Positions 22,473-31,235 are shown, counted from the stretch's first letter. The stretch: 64,000 nt of DNA from an uncultured Prevotellaceae bacterium (GCA_902779455.1 CACZBS010000024.1:62001-126000), one strand, 5' to 3'. The notes: generated from the letters alone by a model not told the origin. Numbers and translations are program-made.

Positions 22473-23504
22473 ATGGACGAACAGCAGAACATCATCATCT
22501 ATCGAACGGCAGATGGACGGGCATCGGTAGCACTCTATGCTAAGGACGGCAAGATTTGGCTTAACCAACAGCAGATGGCAGAACTTTTTGCCACCTCGAA
22601 GCAAAACATCAGTATGCACATAGCTAACATACTGAAAGAAAAAGAGTTGTACAAAGATTCAGTTGTTAAGGAATTCTTAACTACTGCCGCTGATGGCAAG
22701 AACTACAACGTGGTTTTCTACTCTCTGGAAATGATTATTGCCGTAGGGTATCGTGTGCGAGGATTGCGTGGCACTCAGTTCCGCCAGTGGGCAACGGAAC
22801 ATCTGACGGAATATCTGGTGAAAGGTTTCACAATGGACGATGAGCGACTGAAGAATCCCGATGGCAGACCGGACTATTTCGACGAGTTGCTGGCTCGCAT
22901 CCGTGACATACGTGCATCAGAAAAGAGGTTCTACCAGAAAGTTCGAGACCTGTTCAAACTCAGCAGTGATTACGACAAGACGGACAAGGCCACGCAGATG
23001 TTCTTTGCCGAAACGCAGAACAAACTACTTTTTGCTGTTACTCGCAAAACAGCAGCAGAACTGATAGTTGCCCGTGCAGATGCTAACCAGCCAAATATGG
23101 GGCTGACCACTTGGAAGGGAAGTATCGTTCGCAAAGGTGATGTCATCATAGCAAAAAACTATCTGCAAGGCCCAGAGATTGATTCACTAAACCGCCTCGT
23201 TGATATCTTCCTCACCAGTGCAGAAGAACGGGTTAAAGGCCGTCGTGACCTGACGCTCGACTATTGGCGCAAGAACGTAGATAACTTGCTGACTTTCCAG
23301 GAAAAAGACATCCTACAAGGTAAAGGCTCTATATCAAATGCCGAAGCAGAAGAAATCGTTCGCAGCAGATACGACTTTTTCAATGCCAAGCGTAAGCAAC
23401 TTGATGTTCAAGATGCAGATGCCGAGGACATCAAAATGTTAGAAGACTTGGAAAAGACCATTGTCAATGAAAACAAGGGCAAGAAAAAGGATGATGCCAA
23501 ATAG
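22473..23504 (+). CDS. rhuM: RhuM-family protein
   Basis: 343 residues typical of the virulence RhuM family (first noted on Salmonella pathogenicity island 3). Landmarks: [32 protein letters not shown] at the start, [14 protein letters not shown], and [28 protein letters not shown]. The N-terminal region looks like a KilA-N/HTH-type DNA-binding segment; the remainder is helical. Biochemical function is unknown; relatives often sit on islands and beside restriction-modification or other accessory genes. The gene is more AT-rich than its neighbours and is bracketed by two copies of the yifB tail, which marks it as acquired. No integrase or transposase is nearby. Confidence 0.9.
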   Translation: MDEQQNIIIYRTADGRASVALYAKDGKIWLNQQQMAELFATSKQNISMHIANILKEKELYKDSVVKEFLTTAADGKNYNVVFYSLEMIIAVGYRVRGLRGTQFRQWATEHLTEYLVKGFTMDDERLKNPDGRPDYFDELLARIRDIRASEKRFYQKVRDLFKLSSDYDKTDKATQMFFAETQNKLLFAVTRKTAAELIVARADANQPNMGLTTWKGSIVRKGDVIIAKNYLQGPEIDSLNRLVDIFLTSAEERVKGRRDLTLDYWRKNVDNLLTFQEKDILQGKGSISNAEAEEIVRSRYDFFNAKRKQLDVQDADAEDIKMLEDLEKTIVNENKGKKKDDAK

Positions 23505-23523
23505 TAACTTCATAAAATCTTTA

Positions 23524-23685
23524 GAGCGTCTGAAGCTCTCCGCCCGTGCCTACAGCCGCATCCTGAAGGTTGCCCGCACCATCGCCGACCTCGCCGGCAG
23601 CGAAAAGGTTGAGTCGATGCACATCGCCGAGGCCATCGGCTATCGCAACCTCGACCGCGGCGACTGGGCGGAGCGAGGGATATAA
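23524..23685 (+). pseudogene. Detached yifB 3' end (tail copy 2)
   Basis: Encodes [20 protein letters not shown] and onward to WAERGI and a stop, identical in protein sequence to the YifB C-terminus but with 16 synonymous base changes in 162 bp. It lacks the rest of the gene; upstream frame residues (FIKSL) are unrelated. Codon use (CGC, GAC, CTC) fits the GC-rich host, so this is likely the original yifB end, displaced by arrival of rhuM together with a foreign yifB tail. Confidence 0.85.
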
Positions 23686-23700
23686 CCAAGTTGTAAGAAT

Positions 23701-25758
23701 ATGAAGAACGAATTACATTTCTTGAAGATAGGAATTGCATGTGATCATATTCAAGCTAAAGCTTTCTGTCTGACATTACTGCTCATGGCAGTGTTGACAG
23801 GATATGCCAATGAAAGAACCGACGTGCTACTTAGCGACGGTTGGACTATCCGCCCTATCAGCGACCCTACGCCCGGCAAGGAGGGCACCGCGGTGACACT
23901 GCCCCACACGTGGAACGCCAGCTACGTGAAGGGCACCTACTACAACCGCGAGACGATGGTCTATAGCCGCACACTCAACGTCAGCGAAACTATGCTCCGC
24001 AACAATCGTCTGTTCCTCCGCTTTGAGGGAGTCAACTCGGTTGCTGACGTATTCGTGAACCGTAAAACCGTCGGACAGCACAAGGGTGGCTATACAGCCT
24101 TTTGTATGGAGATAACCGATTTTGTCCGTGAGGGCGACAATGAATTGGAGGTATGGGTTGGCAATGCCTTCCGCACCGACGTGCTTCCTATCTCAGGCGA
24201 CTTCAACGTCTATGGAGGAATTCATCGCCCCGTACACCTGTTGATGACAGCCAAAGACTGCATCTCGCCCACCGACTATGCCTCGCAGGGTGTGTATGTG
24301 CATCAGGAGAATGTGTCGCGGCAGGAGGCTGAACTCCGCATAGAGACCGTACTGTCGCTGACCACGGCAACTGAGACCAAGCAACTGCGGCTCACTATGA
24401 CCGATGCCAGCGGCAGAGTGGTGGCTCGGCGGACAGACGACGTCAGTGGCGGCGTGATGCAGCAAAGGCTGTTGCTGAAGGCGCCCACACTCTGGAACGG
24501 TCGCAAGAATCCATACCTATATACCATAACGGCTGAACTTCTTGACAGTGGGCGGGTGGTTGACATGGTGGAGGAGCAAACCGGTCTGCGCTATTTCTCG
24601 GTAGATCCTGAGCATGGCTTCTTCCTCAACGGCGAGCACTATCCGCTGCAGGGCTTCAACCGCCATGAGGATGTAGATGGCAAAGGCAGCGCCCTTACCG
24701 CTGAAGACCATGAGCGCGATATGCGGCTCATCTGTGAGACGGGAGCCACGATGATACGCCTCTCGCACTATCCGCAAAGTCATTACTTCTATGACCTGGC
24801 TGACCGTCATGGCATGGTGCTGTGGAGCGAGATACCGCTTGTAGGGCCTGGCGGATATGACTTCACCGGCTATGTGAAGAACGTGGAGGAGAATGCCCGC
24901 CAGGTAGCACTCGAAATGGTTTTCCAGAATTACAATCACCCCTCGGTATGCTTTTGGGGACTCTTCAACGAACTGCTTGTCGACGAGGGGCGCTTCCGAG
25001 AATGGGACAATCCCGTCGGCTTCGTCAAGGAACTCCATCAGATAGTGAAGCAGGCCGACCCCTCGCGCCTCACCACCTTTGCTACCTGCGTACAGCACAC
25101 CCATTATCTGGGCTGCAGCGATCTCATGGCCTGGAACAAATACTTTCGCAAGCCAGGTAACGAGCAGAAGGTGCGCCAGTTTTATGCTGAGGCAAAGGCC
25201 ACACGGGGCGGTCAGCCACTGGGCATCTCGGAGTATGGCGACGCTGGCAGCATCAACATCCACACCGACCCCCGCTATGACCGCCAACGCGACCATGCCG
25301 AGAACTACCAGCTGCTGACCCACGAGGGCTACTGGCGTGCCATCAAGGACGAGCAGTGGCTCTGGTGCAAGTGCATCTGGCAGCTGAGCGACATGCAGAC
25401 CAGCATACGCCACGAGGGCGACCGCGACGGCATGAACGACAAGGGCGTGGTGACCTACGACCGCCAGACACGCAAGGACATCTACTACTTCTACAAAGCC
25501 CAATGGAACCCTGAGCCGATGGTCTACATCACCGGCCGCCGCTTCACTACCCGCTGCCATGCTGTGACCGATGTGAAAGCCTACACCAACCAACGAGAGG
25601 CTACCCTCTACGTAAACGGTCGAAAGATAGGCAAGGCCAAAGCCGATGACATCGGGCGGCTGCAATGGCAGGGTATAAGCCTCACTGAGGGAGAAAACAA
25701 AATAGAGGTGCGCTCGGGCAAGCTCAGCGACACCTGCACATGGACACTGAAAAACTAA
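23701..25758 (+). CDS. Glycoside hydrolase family 2 (beta-galactosidase-like)
   Basis: 685-residue exported GH2 enzyme, retaining hydrolysis of beta-linked sugars. Signal-like hydrophobic segment at about residues 18-37, then the sugar-binding jelly roll (VTLPHTWNASYVKGTYYNRE, FEGVNSVADVFVN), an immunoglobulin-like domain, and the TIM barrel. The acid/base Glu is in CFWGLFNEL (about 422) and the nucleophile in GISEYGDAGS (about 511). At 685 residues it is shorter than LacZ, like many polysaccharide-locus GH2 enzymes. A GH28 gene follows 13 bp later, pointing to joint action on a pectic side chain; specificity (galactose, arabinose or glucuronate) cannot be told. No SusC/SusD pair is present. 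Starts 15 bp after the detached yifB tail. Confidence 0.9.
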   Translation: MKNELHFLKIGIACDHIQAKAFCLTLLLMAVLTGYANERTDVLLSDGWTIRPISDPTPGKEGTAVTLPHTWNASYVKGTYYNRETMVYSRTLNVSETMLRNNRLFLRFEGVNSVADVFVNRKTVGQHKGGYTAFCMEITDFVREGDNELEVWVGNAFRTDVLPISGDFNVYGGIHRPVHLLMTAKDCISPTDYASQGVYVHQENVSRQEAELRIETVLSLTTATETKQLRLTMTDASGRVVARRTDDVSGGVMQQRLLLKAPTLWNGRKNPYLYTITAELLDSGRVVDMVEEQTGLRYFSVDPEHGFFLNGEHYPLQGFNRHEDVDGKGSALTAEDHERDMRLICETGATMIRLSHYPQSHYFYDLADRHGMVLWSEIPLVGPGGYDFTGYVKNVEENARQVALEMVFQNYNHPSVCFWGLFNELLVDEGRFREWDNPVGFVKELHQIVKQADPSRLTTFATCVQHTHYLGCSDLMAWNKYFRKPGNEQKVRQFYAEAKATRGGQPLGISEYGDAGSINIHTDPRYDRQRDHAENYQLLTHEGYWRAIKDEQWLWCKCIWQLSDMQTSIRHEGDRDGMNDKGVVTYDRQTRKDIYYFYKAQWNPEPMVYITGRRFTTRCHAVTDVKAYTNQREATLYVNGRKIGKAKADDIGRLQWQGISLTEGENKIEVRSGKLSDTCTWTLKN

Positions 25759-25771
25759 CTACTTAAAAGCA

Positions 25772-27256
25772 ATGAGGAAACAGTTATTAAACATGCTAAT
25801 GCTGCTCCCGCTATATGCCTGGGCACAGTCGATGAAAACCGGTCCGGAGTACATGCCGGCAGTGATGGAACCCATTACTGCTCCGTTTGACGTGAGCGGC
25901 ATCAGTCGCCCGGTGTTTGCCAATAGGACCGTCACCGTGAAGATGAACAAACGGGGGCTTTCCACCCATCAGATACAGACGGCCATCGACCGCATGAGCC
26001 GGCAGGGCGGCGGCACGGTCGTCATTCCTAATGGCAACTGGTCGAGCGGACGTATTGAACTGAAGTCGGGCGTTTGCCTGCATTTGGACGACGGAGCAGT
26101 ACTGGCGTTCAGCGGCCATATCAACGACTATCAGCCAGCTGTGCCCACCCGCAACGAGGGCTACGACGTGATGTCGCTCGGTGCCATGATTTATGCTAAC
26201 GGAGCAGAGGACATCGGACTGACGGGGCGTGGACACATCGTTGGACCTTCAACCGACTGTGAGATATATCAGGAGAACCGGAAATACTTAGTGGTAGAGG
26301 AGTGTGTCGATATCACAAAGCCCATCACTGAGCGTCTGTGCGACGGCCAGAAGGGTCGTCCCGTGCTACTGCCCATGACCGTGGCACCTGTGCACTGCAA
26401 GAATGTGTTGATAGAGGGCATCACAATAGACCAGGGACTTTTCTGGAACATTGTGCCGCAGTATTGTGACAATGTTATCATACGCGGCGTCACCGTCAAC
26501 AGTGCCGGACACGGGCGCACTGACGGCATAGACATAGAGTCAACCACTAATTCGCTGATAGAATACTGCCAACTCGACTGTGGTGATGACTGTTACACCA
26601 TCAAGTCAGGACGCGGCGAAGACGGCGTGCGTACAGCCCGTCCGTCTGTGGGGTGTGTCATTCGCCATTCCGTTGCCTTGCGCGGCGGTGGCGGACTCGT
26701 ATTAGGCTCAGAGACAGCTGCCTCCATGTGGAATATCTACATGCACGACTGCCGCTTCGAGGGTACTGAGCAGGGAATCCGTATCAAGACCCGCCGCCCG
26801 CGTGGTGGCGGTGCCCACGACGTGTGGGTGGAGCGCGTGGAGGCAAAGGACATCAAGTGGAACGCACTGACCGTCGATATGCTTGGGTCGAAAAAATGGG
26901 TGGGCGAGCTGGCCAATCGCTTCCCTGCCCTCGAAGTGAACGAACTGACACCAGAATTCAAGAACATCTACATCAAGGACTTCACCGTCGACGGCTGTCA
27001 GCGGCTCATTGATGTCAAGGCCCTGCCTGAGCGTCCGCTCACCAATGTGCTTATCGAGAACTTTGAGGGTCGTGGCAAAGACTTCCTGCGGCTGCAGGAT
27101 GTGAGCGGATTCGTCATGAAAGGAGGAATAATCCACACAACGTCACCCTCAGCTGTGCTCGATGGCTGCCAAAGCGTAATGCTGCTCGATATGGACTTCG
27201 ATGGTAAACACCTGAAGCGGACGACTCATAATGCTACATTGTATGTGACACCATAA
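25772..27256 (+). CDS. Glycoside hydrolase family 28 (polygalacturonase-like)
   Basis: 494-residue right-handed beta-helix enzyme with signal peptide (MRKQLLNMLMLLPLYAWAQ). GH28 landmarks in order: GHGRTDGIDIEST (about 247-258, the Asp of NTD-type motif), CGDDCYTIKSG (about 269, paired catalytic Asps), RGGGGLVLGSE (about 303) where most polygalacturonases have GHG, and GIRIKT (about 334). The catalytic-site His of GHG is replaced by Gly, which suggests a non-homogalacturonan specificity (for example rhamnogalacturonan-type) or altered activity. The upstream GH2 gene is 13 bp away, so both are probably one operon degrading a pectin fragment in the periplasm or outside the cell. Confidence 0.9.
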   Translation: MRKQLLNMLMLLPLYAWAQSMKTGPEYMPAVMEPITAPFDVSGISRPVFANRTVTVKMNKRGLSTHQIQTAIDRMSRQGGGTVVIPNGNWSSGRIELKSGVCLHLDDGAVLAFSGHINDYQPAVPTRNEGYDVMSLGAMIYANGAEDIGLTGRGHIVGPSTDCEIYQENRKYLVVEECVDITKPITERLCDGQKGRPVLLPMTVAPVHCKNVLIEGITIDQGLFWNIVPQYCDNVIIRGVTVNSAGHGRTDGIDIESTTNSLIEYCQLDCGDDCYTIKSGRGEDGVRTARPSVGCVIRHSVALRGGGGLVLGSETAASMWNIYMHDCRFEGTEQGIRIKTRRPRGGGAHDVWVERVEAKDIKWNALTVDMLGSKKWVGELANRFPALEVNELTPEFKNIYIKDFTVDGCQRLIDVKALPERPLTNVLIENFEGRGKDFLRLQDVSGFVMKGGIIHTTSPSAVLDGCQSVMLLDMDFDGKHLKRTTHNATLYVTP

Positions 27257-27290
27257 TATTTATTTTGTTCTCAAGGCCACTTTTTAATCA

Positions 27291-27644
27291 ATGAAAATAT
27301 ATAAAGCACATATCATTCATACACCCCAGCGTGAGCACTTCGAGGTGATCGAGAACGGCTACGTGGCTGTCGGCGACGACGGTCGCGTGAGCGCAGTAGC
27401 CGACAGCCTCGAGGCGCTGGGCTGCCCTGATGCCGAGATTGTCGACTTCGGCGACCGTCTGCTCATTCCGGCCATGAACGACGTTCACGTCCATGCGGCC
27501 CAGTATCACAACCAGGGCATTGCCATGGACCTGGAGCTGCTGCCATGGCTGGAGCGTTTCATCTACCTCGGCGACGACCGCCACATCGCCCACCGTTTCT
27601 GCCGTGGCCGGGAGATTGCGCAGCCTCAGCTGGCGGAACATTAA
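27291..27644 (+). pseudogene. Guanine deaminase, N-terminal remnant
   Basis: 117 residues of which the first 90 or so (MKIYKAHIIHTPQREHFEVI, VDFGDRLLIPAMNDVHVHAAQYHNQGIAMDLELLPWLE) match the start of Bacteroidota guanine deaminases, including the first metal-binding HVHAA motif of amidohydrolases. A complete enzyme has over 400 residues; the catalytic barrel is missing. The last 25 residues (FIYLGDDRHIAHRFCRGREI) do not resemble the family. The frame stops just before the large GGAGTTTA hairpin, so the deletion endpoint coincides with a repeat. It should be inactive. Confidence 0.8.
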
Positions 27645-27651
27645 AGCTGTT

Positions 27652-27758
27652 GGAGTTTAGGAGTTTGGGAGTTTAGAAGTTTAGACGATAGTCTTGAGCC
27701 AAATTCAATAGCTATAAACTATCGTCTAAACTCCTAAACTCCCAAACTCCTAAACTCC
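27652..27758. repeat. GGAGTTTA-type long inverted repeat, copy 1
   Basis: Left arm 27652-27692 is built of GGAGTTTA/GGAGTTTG units ending in GACGATAGT. The right arm 27718-27758 is its reverse complement with one mismatch in 41; the loop is 25 nt. It lies between two convergent genes and could end both transcripts. A variant copy is at 32778-32904. Confidence 0.9.
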
Positions 27759-27772
27759 CAAGATATTACCCC

Positions 27773-29296
27773 CTACTGATAACACTCGAAAATCTGTTCT
27801 ACCTGCCGTCGTGGCATCTTCTTCGTCACGAGACTGACGAGCCAAACCACCGGGAATCCGCCCACCATGGCGACGGCGCCGCAGTTGATCGGGTTGACGG
27901 GGTTGCCCAGCAGCATGTTGACGACCGTCAGTCCCACGCCCCACGCGAAGCAGGCCCAGACGGCAGCGGGCGTCACGCCGCGCCAGTAGAGGCCAAGCAT
28001 GAAGGGAGCCAGGAAGGCTCCGGCCAGTGCGCCCCACGAGATGCCCATGAGCTGGGCGATGAACGTCGGCGGGTTGAGCGCTATGAGCAGCGAGATGGCA
28101 ATGAAGAACATGATGAGCACCCGCATGACGACGACCTTGCGGTGCTCTATCTTCTCTGAGACCATGTCGTCGATTGTCCCCTCCTCCACCTCGCCCGGCA
28201 GCGACTTCTTGTCGCGATAGATGAGGTCGAGCGTCATCGTGCTCGACGAGGTGAGCACGAGCGAGGCCAGCGTCGACATGCTGGCCGACAGCACCAGCAG
28301 CACGACGAGGGCGATGAGCACGTCGGGCAGCGTGACGAGCATCGACGGGACGATGGAGTCGAAGGCCAGCCGGCCGTTAGGCAGCACGGGCGGCATGCCG
28401 AACAGTCGTCCGAAGCCCCCGAGGAAATAGCATCCTCCAGCCACGACGAGGGCAAAGAGCGTCGAGATGACCGTGCCGCGACGGATGGCACTCTCGTCGG
28501 TGATGGAGTAGAACTTGCCGACCATCTGTGGCAGTCCCCACGTACCGAGCGACGTCAGGACGACGACACCGAGCAGATTCCACGGGTCAGGACCGAAGAT
28601 CGAGGCGAACGCGCCGTTCACCGTCGGATGGTCGTCGGCCGGCAGTTCGGCCAGCCCGCCGACGGCGGCCGTCAGTCCGCCCTGGACATTAAGCACGGCC
28701 ACGATGACGGCCACGATGCCAAAGAGCATGATGATGCCCTGAATGAAGTCGTTCACCGCCGTCGCCTTATATCCGCCCAGGATGACGTAGACGGCCGTCA
28801 GTGCGGCCATGATGACCACACAGTATTCGTAGGGGATGCCGAATCCCATCTCGAAGAGCGTCGAGATGCCTTTGTAGACACCGGCCGTGTAAGGGATGAG
28901 GAAGACGAAGGCGATGACGGAAGCCGTCACGCGCAGGCCCTGGTCGGCATAGCGTGTGCCGAAGAAGTCGGGCATCGTGCGGCTCTCGATGTGCTGCGTC
29001 ATCAGCTTGGTGCGACGTCCCAGCACGAGCCACGCCAGGAGCGAGCCGATGACGGCATTGCCGATGCCTATCCATGTGGACGACAGGCCATATTTCCATC
29101 CGAACTGTCCAGCATAGCCGACGAAGACGACGGCCGAGAAATAGGAGGTGCCATAGGCGAAGGCCGTCAGCCATGGGCCCACGGCGCGTCCGCCGAGCAC
29201 GAATCCGTCGACACTGCTGGCCTGCTTGCGCGTATATACGCCCACGCCGATCATCACGGCCAGGAAGATGATCGTCAGTGCTACCTTGATAATCAT
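27773..29296 (-). CDS. Sodium:solute symporter (SSS family)
   Basis: 507-residue inner-membrane transporter with about 13 hydrophobic segments. SSS signatures: VDGFVLGGRAVGPWLTAFAYGTSYFSA, GYKATAVNDFIQGIIM, and LSASMSTLASLVLTSSSTMTLDL in the sodium-site helix. It uses the sodium gradient to import a solute that cannot be named from sequence. It lies downstream of a porin on the same strand and has no visible promoter of its own, so the two may form an outer-membrane/inner-membrane uptake pair. The ATG directly abuts a GC-rich repeat, leaving no ordinary ribosome-binding spacer sequence. Confidence 0.92.
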   Translation of the reverse strand: MIIKVALTIIFLAVMIGVGVYTRKQASSVDGFVLGGRAVGPWLTAFAYGTSYFSAVVFVGYAGQFGWKYGLSSTWIGIGNAVIGSLLAWLVLGRRTKLMTQHIESRTMPDFFGTRYADQGLRVTASVIAFVFLIPYTAGVYKGISTLFEMGFGIPYEYCVVIMAALTAVYVILGGYKATAVNDFIQGIIMLFGIVAVIVAVLNVQGGLTAAVGGLAELPADDHPTVNGAFASIFGPDPWNLLGVVVLTSLGTWGLPQMVGKFYSITDESAIRRGTVISTLFALVVAGGCYFLGGFGRLFGMPPVLPNGRLAFDSIVPSMLVTLPDVLIALVVLLVLSASMSTLASLVLTSSSTMTLDLIYRDKKSLPGEVEEGTIDDMVSEKIEHRKVVVMRVLIMFFIAISLLIALNPPTFIAQLMGISWGALAGAFLAPFMLGLYWRGVTPAAVWACFAWGVGLTVVNMLLGNPVNPINCGAVAMVGGFPVVWLVSLVTKKMPRRQVEQIFECYQ

Positions 29297-29332
29297 AAGC
29301 CTCTCCCGACCTACCCGAAGGGGAGGAGTGCC
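29297..29332 (+). repeat. GC-rich dispersed repeat between porin and symporter, copy a
   Basis: AAGCCTCTCCCGACCTACCC then GAAGGGGAGGAGTGCC. It directly abuts the symporter start codon. Copy b at 29394-29431 is its inverted relative, so the intergenic RNA could fold into one large hairpin. Confidence 0.65.
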
Positions 29333-29393
29333 TCACGGGCTTCATGGAGGCACCATATTTAGAAATCAAAAATATCTGTCATCATGCCCTGCT

Positions 29394-29431
29394 GACCCTC
29401 CTCCCCATCGGGGGAAGGCCGGGCGGGGCTC
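29394..29431 (-). repeat. GC-rich dispersed repeat between porin and symporter, copy b
   Basis: Read on the minus strand: GAGCCCCGCCCGGCCTTCCC then CCGATGGGGAGGAGGGTC. Begins within the porin stop codon. Same family as 29297-29332 and the insertion in yifB. Confidence 0.65.
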
Positions 29432-30527
29432 AAAACGCCACCTGCACCTGCGCCTGCAGCCAGTTGTAGTCGCCGCCCGGGCTGACCATGTCACCACAGA
29501 GGCAGCGCGTGTATTGCAATTGCAGCCGGCACTTCTTGTAGAACCAGTACTGCAGGCCGACGGTCAGGTTGGTCTGCTCCCAGCCGTCGGTGGTCGTGTT
29601 GCGGTCGAAGGTCTCGCCGCTCGCCACCACGTCGAGGGCGTCGACGACGGGCACGCAGGCCGTCACGTAGCCGCCGCGCGAGCCCACGTCGCCGTCCTGT
29701 CCGCCGAGCCATTCGGCGCGGATGCTGGCCGGCCGGGCCTCCTTGAATTGGCTGCCGGCATAGGGCGCCGTCTTATATTCCGCACCGACGGCGTAGCGGT
29801 TGCGACGATAGTTGTCACCCACCCCGATGGCGGGGTTCCATGCGGCCGTGCCGACGGCGCAGCCCGTGCCGACGTAGCCCGAGCCAGCGATGCGCAGTCC
29901 GTCGAAGGGGCGCACCTCCAGTTTGGCGATGAAGTCTTTCTGATTGTTCTGGTCGCGGCGGTTGATGCCCTGCCCGCTCATCAGCGCCAGCTCATAGTGC
30001 AGTTTACTGTTCAGCAGGTCGCCATAGACCATCAATCCCTGGTCGCGGCCGTAGTTGACGCCGTTCAGGGGGTCAGGGCCCTCGCCAGCCAGATAGAGCA
30101 CGGCCTGCGAATAGACGTCGATGAGCTCGAGGGCGGTCGGCGAGAGGGGGTTCTCCATGGTATAAGAGTGCTTGAACTGTCCGAAGCGGACGCTGAGCGA
30201 GCGGTCGCGCGTGAGGCGGTAGTCGGTGTAGAACTCCTGGACGACGCTCGAGAAGTCGTGCATGAACAGAAACGACCACCGGTCGGTGATGCGGGCCTTG
30301 GCCCATAGCAGTGTGCGCTTCAGGTTGTAGCTGTTCGTCCTTACCCCACCGGCGTCCTGCCAGGACCAGCCCGCCTGGGCATAGCCGTTGAACGTGATGC
30401 GGCTGGTGAGGTTCTTCATCCAGTCGGTGTCATCAGCCGACGATGGTTGTTGCCCCATAGCGGCCACGCTGCTGAAGACAGCCATCAGCACGGCCAGCGT
30501 TCTCCATTTGCAAGTCTTTTGTTTCAT
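29430..30527 (-). CDS. Outer-membrane porin, phosphate-selective porin O/P-like
   Basis: 365-residue beta-barrel protein with signal peptide (LAVLMAVFSSVAAMGQ). Alternating beta-strand pattern throughout (ITFNGYAQAGWSWQD, LSVRFGQFKHSYTMENPLSP, LTVGLQYWFYKKCRLQLQYTR) and a terminal Phe (QVQVAF) typical of BAM substrates. The FGQFKxxxxxENP segment is characteristic of the OprO/OprP family. Actual solute selectivity is not known; the porin is followed by a sodium symporter gene, possibly for the same solute. Has its own promoter upstream. Confidence 0.85.
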   Translation of the reverse strand: MKQKTCKWRTLAVLMAVFSSVAAMGQQPSSADDTDWMKNLTSRITFNGYAQAGWSWQDAGGVRTNSYNLKRTLLWAKARITDRWSFLFMHDFSSVVQEFYTDYRLTRDRSLSVRFGQFKHSYTMENPLSPTALELIDVYSQAVLYLAGEGPDPLNGVNYGRDQGLMVYGDLLNSKLHYELALMSGQGINRRDQNNQKDFIAKLEVRPFDGLRIAGSGYVGTGCAVGTAAWNPAIGVGDNYRRNRYAVGAEYKTAPYAGSQFKEARPASIRAEWLGGQDGDVGSRGGYVTACVPVVDALDVVASGETFDRNTTTDGWEQTNLTVGLQYWFYKKCRLQLQYTRCLCGDMVSPGGDYNWLQAQVQVAF

Positions 30528-30571
30528 TGTTACCCTCAGATCTTTTTTTGTTAATTAAGTCTTGTAGGGCG

Positions 30572-30602
30572 CGAAGTTACAAAAAAACTCACAACCGGCA
30601 AA
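30572..30602 (-). promoter_or_regulatory. Promoter of the porin gene
   Basis: On the minus strand TTTG (30599-30602), 19-bp spacer, TAACTTCG (30572-30579), one base off the usual -7. It lies about 45 bp from the ATG. Confidence 0.5.
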
Positions 30603-30662
30603 GAAAAATCCGAAAAAACTTGCAGAAATGATAGTCTGCACGGATAATTATGCACGCAGACA

Positions 30663-31124
30663 TCAGATATTGATGCCGTAGGTGTGCTTCACCTCGCTCA
30701 TGACGAACGTGCTCTCGAGCGACCCGAGCGACTCGATGGCCCCGAGCTTGTTGAGCACGAACTCCTGATACTGCTTCATGTCGCGCGCATGTACCTTTAA
30801 TAAATAATCGAAGTTGCCGCTCGTGTTGTAGCACTCCGTCACTTCGGCGATGTCCTTGATGCGCCGCTCGAAGTCGGAGGCGATGTCGCGGTTCATGTGG
30901 CGCAGCTTCACGTGGCAGAAGACGATGAGCCCCTGGCCGAGTTTCTCGGCGTCGAGCACGGCCACGTAGCGGCGGATGAATCCCTGTCGCTCCAGGCGTT
31001 TCTGGCGCTCGAAGACGGGCGTCGGGGTCAGGTTGACGGCCGCTGCCAGCTCCTTGGTGGTCAGTTTTGCGTCGTTTTGCAGGGTGCGGAGGATCCGCAG
31101 GTCGGTTTGGTCGAGTTGTTCCAT
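30663..31124 (-). CDS. Lrp/AsnC-family transcriptional regulator
   Basis: 153 residues from the ATG at 31124 (MEQLDQTDLRILRTLQNDAK). N-terminal winged-helix DNA-binding domain (KLTTKELAAAVNLTPTPVFERQKRLERQGFI), then the RAM ligand-binding domain (VFCHVKL, FDYLLKVHARDMKQYQEFV) and SLESTFVMSEVKHTYGI at the end. Such regulators bind amino acids and form octamers around DNA. It is divergent from the O-acetylhomoserine sulfhydrylase gene, with the two promoters only 6 bp apart, so control of sulfur amino acid synthesis and of itself is likely. The longer start at 31172 would pass upstream of family similarity. Confidence 0.92.
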   Translation of the reverse strand: MEQLDQTDLRILRTLQNDAKLTTKELAAAVNLTPTPVFERQKRLERQGFIRRYVAVLDAEKLGQGLIVFCHVKLRHMNRDIASDFERRIKDIAEVTECYNTSGNFDYLLKVHARDMKQYQEFVLNKLGAIESLGSLESTFVMSEVKHTYGINI

Positions 31125-31200
31125 ACGTCGGGCTTGGAATAAAATTCTGCGCGGGGGCCGCATCGGGGCCACCGGCAGACGGATATTTTGCGATTCGCGG

Positions 31201-31230
31201 CAAAGATAGCTAATTTTTCTGAAATAACAA
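31201..31230 (-). promoter_or_regulatory. Promoter of the Lrp/AsnC gene
   Basis: Minus strand TTG (31228-31230), 19-bp spacer, TATCTTTG (31201-31208). Confidence 0.7.
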
Positions 31231-31235
31231 AAGCA

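Noticed and set aside
22280-23685. Transposon target-site duplication around rhuM
   Set aside because: The flanking repeats are 162 bp with 16 silent differences and no transposase, too long and too diverged for a target-site duplication.
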